A stretch of DNA of 64,000 bases, from the NCBI RefSeq assembly GCF_003589745.1, contig NZ_CP032364.1, positions 806,001 to 870,000 of the forward strand, written 5' to 3'. Of this stretch, positions 61,398 to 64,000 are shown one piece after another. A program made the translations under genes and the position numbers. The notes beneath the pieces were generated by a model, which saw only the letters and a list, made by a program, of their open reading frames with translations, was not told the origin of the DNA and made no database searches. Position 1 is the stretch's first letter, and every line of letters begins with the position of its first letter. The DNA comes from Lachnoanaerobaculum umeaense. Lineage in GTDB: Bacteria; Bacillota; Clostridia; Lachnospirales; Lachnospiraceae.

Positions 61398-63539
61398 ATG
61401 GATAAGGGTTTAGAAAAAAGAAAAAAAATAGTGATGGACTTTGTAGAAAGTCCTATGTATGTACCTATGAAAGCAAAGGAGTTAGCTCTCTTTTTCAATA
61501 TTGAAAAAGAGAGAAGAACTGAGCTTGATGAGGTATTGAAAGAATTGGTATTAGAGGGAAGGTTGGAGATAAGCAAAAGGGGTAAGTACAAGAAACCTGA
61601 GCATAGATACTTATTGGGAGAGTTTATGGCAAATCCGAAAGGCTTTGGTTTTGTAAGAGTGGATGATAGAGATTCGGATATATTTATTCCATCAGAGTGT
61701 ACTGCCAATGCTATGAATGGTGATACTGTAAAAGTGGTAATAGATATTGAAAGTGGTGAAAAAAGAGCTGAAGGTCATATAATAGGCATAGAGAAGCATG
61801 CCAATGTTCAGATAGTGGGATATTATAAAAAGAATAATACATTTGGATTCGTACTACCTGACGATGCTAAGCTTTTAAAAGATATATACATTCCTGCAGG
61901 TAGAGATAAAGGTGCGAAGACCGGAGATAAAGTAGTGGTGGAAATTACAGACTTTGGTGATCATAAGAAAAAGCCTGAAGGCAAGGTGATAGAAGTTCTA
62001 GGTAAGAATACAGATGCCGGTGTGGATATACTTTCTATAATAAGAGCATTTGGGCTACCTGAAAACTTTAATGATGAAGTGGAAAATGAGCTTAGAAAGA
62101 TTCCAAGTACTGTGCTTGAAAAAGACAAAAAGGGTAGGCTGGATTTTAGAGACTTAGTGACTGTAACCATAGACGGTGAGGATGCAAAGGATCTGGATGA
62201 TGCTATAACATTGGAAAGAAATGGGAATATATGGCATTTGGGAGTACATATTGCTGATGTTACACATTATGTGAGAGAGAATACAGCGCTTGATAAGGAG
62301 GCATTACACAGAGCTACAAGCATATATCTTGTAGATAGGGTTATACCTATGTTGCCAAGAAAACTAAGCAATGGTATATGTTCATTAAATCAGGGCGAAG
62401 ACAGACTAGCACTTTCATGTATGATGGAGATAGATGAAAAGGGCAATATAATAGGTCATAATATCTGTGAGAGTATCATAAATGTAAATGAAAGAATGAC
62501 TTATAATGCAGTAAATGAAATTATAACAGATTCAAATGAGGTGACTAAGCAAAGATATAGCGATTATATAGAGCTTTTTAATAATTTCAAGTTGGTATCG
62601 GAGCTTCTTAGAGGTGCAAGAACAAAGAGAGGATCCATAGATTTTGATTTACCTGAGAGCAAGGTAATACTTGATAAAAATGGAAAGGCTATAGATATAA
62701 AACCATATGACAGAAATGCAGCGACAAAGCTTATAGAGGATTTTATGCTTGCTGCAAATGAAACTGTGGCAGAGGACTTTTTCTGGCAAGATTTACCATT
62801 CATTTATAGAGTACATGAAAATCCGGATCCTGAAAAGATAAAAAGTCTGGCAATATTTATAAATAACTTTGGATATACACTCAGAAGAAAAAATGATGAG
62901 GTATCACCAAAGGAACTCCAAAAACTCTTGGCAAGTATTGAGGGAAGTGACGCCGAGGGAGTTATATCAAGGATTGCACTTCGAAGCATGAAGCAGGCAA
63001 GATATGATACCTCATGTATAGGTCATTTTGGATTGGCAGCCAGATACTACACACATTTCACATCACCAATCAGAAGGTATCCCGATCTGCAAATACATAG
63101 GATAATAAAAGAAAACATAAGGAATGGGATTTCTGATAAGCGTACAGAACATTATAGAGCAATTTTGGACAGTGTGGCATTACAATCATCACAGATGGAA
63201 AGAAGAGCGGAGGAAGCTGAAAGAGAGACTGTAAAGTATAAAAAATGTGAGTATATGCTAAGTCATCTTGGAGAAGAATTTGATGGTATTATCAGTGGAG
63301 TTACAGGTTTTGGTATATTTGTAGAGCTTGAAAATACAGTTGAAGGCTTTATAAGAATCGCTGATTTGGAAGGTGATTACTTTGTTTATAATGAAGCAGG
63401 ATATGAGCTTGTGGGAGAGATTACAAAAAAGAAATTTGTTTTGGGTCAAAAAGTCAGAGTAAAGGTATATGATATAGATAGACTTGCAAAAAGAATTGAC
63501 TTTAAACTTGTAAAGGAGAAAGATGGCAGAAGGGATTAA
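61398..63539 (+). CDS. rnr: Ribonuclease R
   Basis: A 713-residue 3'-5' exoribonuclease. N-terminal winged helix (~1-65), cold-shock/OB domains (~70-215; GEFMANPKGFGFVRVDD), the RNB catalytic domain (~240-575) with the metal-binding run DGEDAKDLDDAITLE (~257-271), and a C-terminal S1 domain (~630-712; GEEFDGIISGVTGFGIFVEL). It degrades structured RNA and works with SmpB-tmRNA in trans-translation, whose gene smpB starts within its last 17 bases. Confidence 0.96.
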   Translation: MDKGLEKRKKIVMDFVESPMYVPMKAKELALFFNIEKERRTELDEVLKELVLEGRLEISKRGKYKKPEHRYLLGEFMANPKGFGFVRVDDRDSDIFIPSECTANAMNGDTVKVVIDIESGEKRAEGHIIGIEKHANVQIVGYYKKNNTFGFVLPDDAKLLKDIYIPAGRDKGAKTGDKVVVEITDFGDHKKKPEGKVIEVLGKNTDAGVDILSIIRAFGLPENFNDEVENELRKIPSTVLEKDKKGRLDFRDLVTVTIDGEDAKDLDDAITLERNGNIWHLGVHIADVTHYVRENTALDKEALHRATSIYLVDRVIPMLPRKLSNGICSLNQGEDRLALSCMMEIDEKGNIIGHNICESIINVNERMTYNAVNEIITDSNEVTKQRYSDYIELFNNFKLVSELLRGARTKRGSIDFDLPESKVILDKNGKAIDIKPYDRNAATKLIEDFMLAANETVAEDFFWQDLPFIYRVHENPDPEKIKSLAIFINNFGYTLRRKNDEVSPKELQKLLASIEGSDAEGVISRIALRSMKQARYDTSCIGHFGLAARYYTHFTSPIRRYPDLQIHRIIKENIRNGISDKRTEHYRAILDSVALQSSQMERRAEEAERETVKYKKCEYMLSHLGEEFDGIISGVTGFGIFVELENTVEGFIRIADLEGDYFVYNEAGYELVGEITKKKFVLGQKVRVKVYDIDRLAKRIDFKLVKEKDGRRD

Positions 63540-63984
63540 AATTATAGCAAATAACAAAAAAGCATATTTTGATTATTTTATATTGGAAAACTATGAGACC
63601 GGTATTGAACTTTTTGGAACTGAGGTAAAGTCAGTAAGAATGGGACATGTTTCAATAAAAGAATCTTGGATAAGAATTGATAAGGGTGAGCTTTTCATTA
63701 TGGGAATGCATATCAATCCATATGAGAAAGGTAATATATTTAATAAAGATCCTTTGAGAGTAAGAAAACTGTTGATGCATAAGAAAGAGATCTTGAAGCT
63801 GGATGCTAAGCTTAATGAAAAAGGTCTGACTATAGTACCTCTAAAGGTATATTTAAAGGGCAGTCTGGTAAAGATGGAAATAGGATTGGCAAAGGGAAAG
63901 AAAAACTATGATAAGAGAGAAACCCTTGCTAAGAAAACACAGCAGAGAGAGATAGAAAAGGCAATGAAGAGAAGTATGAGGTAG
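63523..63984 (+). CDS. smpB: SsrA-binding protein
   Basis: A 153-residue RNA-binding protein of normal length that brings tmRNA to stalled ribosomes. IIANNKKAYFDYFILENYETGIELFGTEVKSVR (positions 6-38) and the basic tail KKNYDKRETLAKK...REIEKAMKRSMR are typical; only key parts are quoted. AAGGAG, inside the end of rnr, precedes the ATG (17-base overlap). The tmRNA gene ssrA usually lies close by; it is not in the last 16 bases of the window. Confidence 0.96.
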   Translation: MAEGIKIIANNKKAYFDYFILENYETGIELFGTEVKSVRMGHVSIKESWIRIDKGELFIMGMHINPYEKGNIFNKDPLRVRKLLMHKKEILKLDAKLNEKGLTIVPLKVYLKGSLVKMEIGLAKGKKNYDKRETLAKKTQQREIEKAMKRSMR

Positions 63985-64000
63985 AAAATTCCAAAATATA

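Noticed and set aside
1..64000. CRISPR array, prophage, tRNA/rRNA genes, tmRNA
   Set aside because: No regular spaced repeats, no phage structural or integrase genes, and no recognisable tRNA or rRNA were seen; ssrA, if adjacent to smpB, lies beyond the end.

Overview
The window looks like chromosome of a low-GC, anaerobic Firmicute, most likely a Lachnospiraceae member (Lachnoanaerobaculum-like; family-level confidence moderate, genus a guess). Reasons: AT-rich codon use, strong AGGAGG-type ribosome binding sites with several TTG/GTG starts, hybrid-cluster protein, formate-THF ligase, a single-chain molybdenum hydroxylase, CUT1 sugar import without its own ATPase, and a Bacillus/Clostridium-type def-fmt-rsmB-rlmN-prpC-prkC-rsgA-rpe-thiN order.

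Layout. 1-795: 3' end of hcp fused to a DUF1858 domain. 995-7510: alpha-galactoside module, with an AraC regulator divergent from a lipoprotein sugar binder, two permeases and a GH36 alpha-galactosidase. 7516-11189: an IS1182-type element between two convergent genes, itself interrupted near the start of its transposase gene by an IS1202-like element (7726-9300) with a 28-bp target duplication. 11194-15646: siderophore module (esterase, binding lipoprotein, ATPase, FecCD permease) divergent from an AraC regulator, laid out like btr-feuABC-besA of Bacillus, with a DtxR/IdeR-like iron box. 15954-24056: xanthine-dehydrogenase-like enzyme, then an MMPL transporter overlapping a large GLUG/coiled-coil surface protein. 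24276-28379: SGNH hydrolase, LysR regulator, proC, an Ala/Ser/Glu-repeat lipoprotein, and a GNAT-NAXE fusion. 28547-49529: long same-strand housekeeping run: ftsK, fhs, murE, murF, priA, def, polysaccharide deacetylase, fmt, yugP-like protease, rsmB, rlmN, prpC, prkC, rsgA, rpe, thiN. 49556-50687: GntR regulator and ECF S-component. 50890-57874: purC-purB-purA and pheS-pheT. 57943-59427: unknown exported protein, its stop codon lying inside the 27-bp target duplication of a second, inverted IS1202-like copy (59436-61010). 61099-63984: secG, rnr, smpB.

Most of the window is conserved core genome and I see no defence island, CRISPR, prophage or biosynthetic cluster. The most unusual things are the nested insertion sequence with an in-frame chimeric transposase, the inverted IS pair around 50 kb of essential genes, the MMPL plus split-GLUG/coiled-coil surface protein pair, and the GNAT-NAD(P)HX-epimerase fusion. 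I found no clearly new biological system; the MMPL/GLUG pair is the best candidate. All starts, motifs and repeats were read by eye; family calls rest on recognised motifs, not on database searches.
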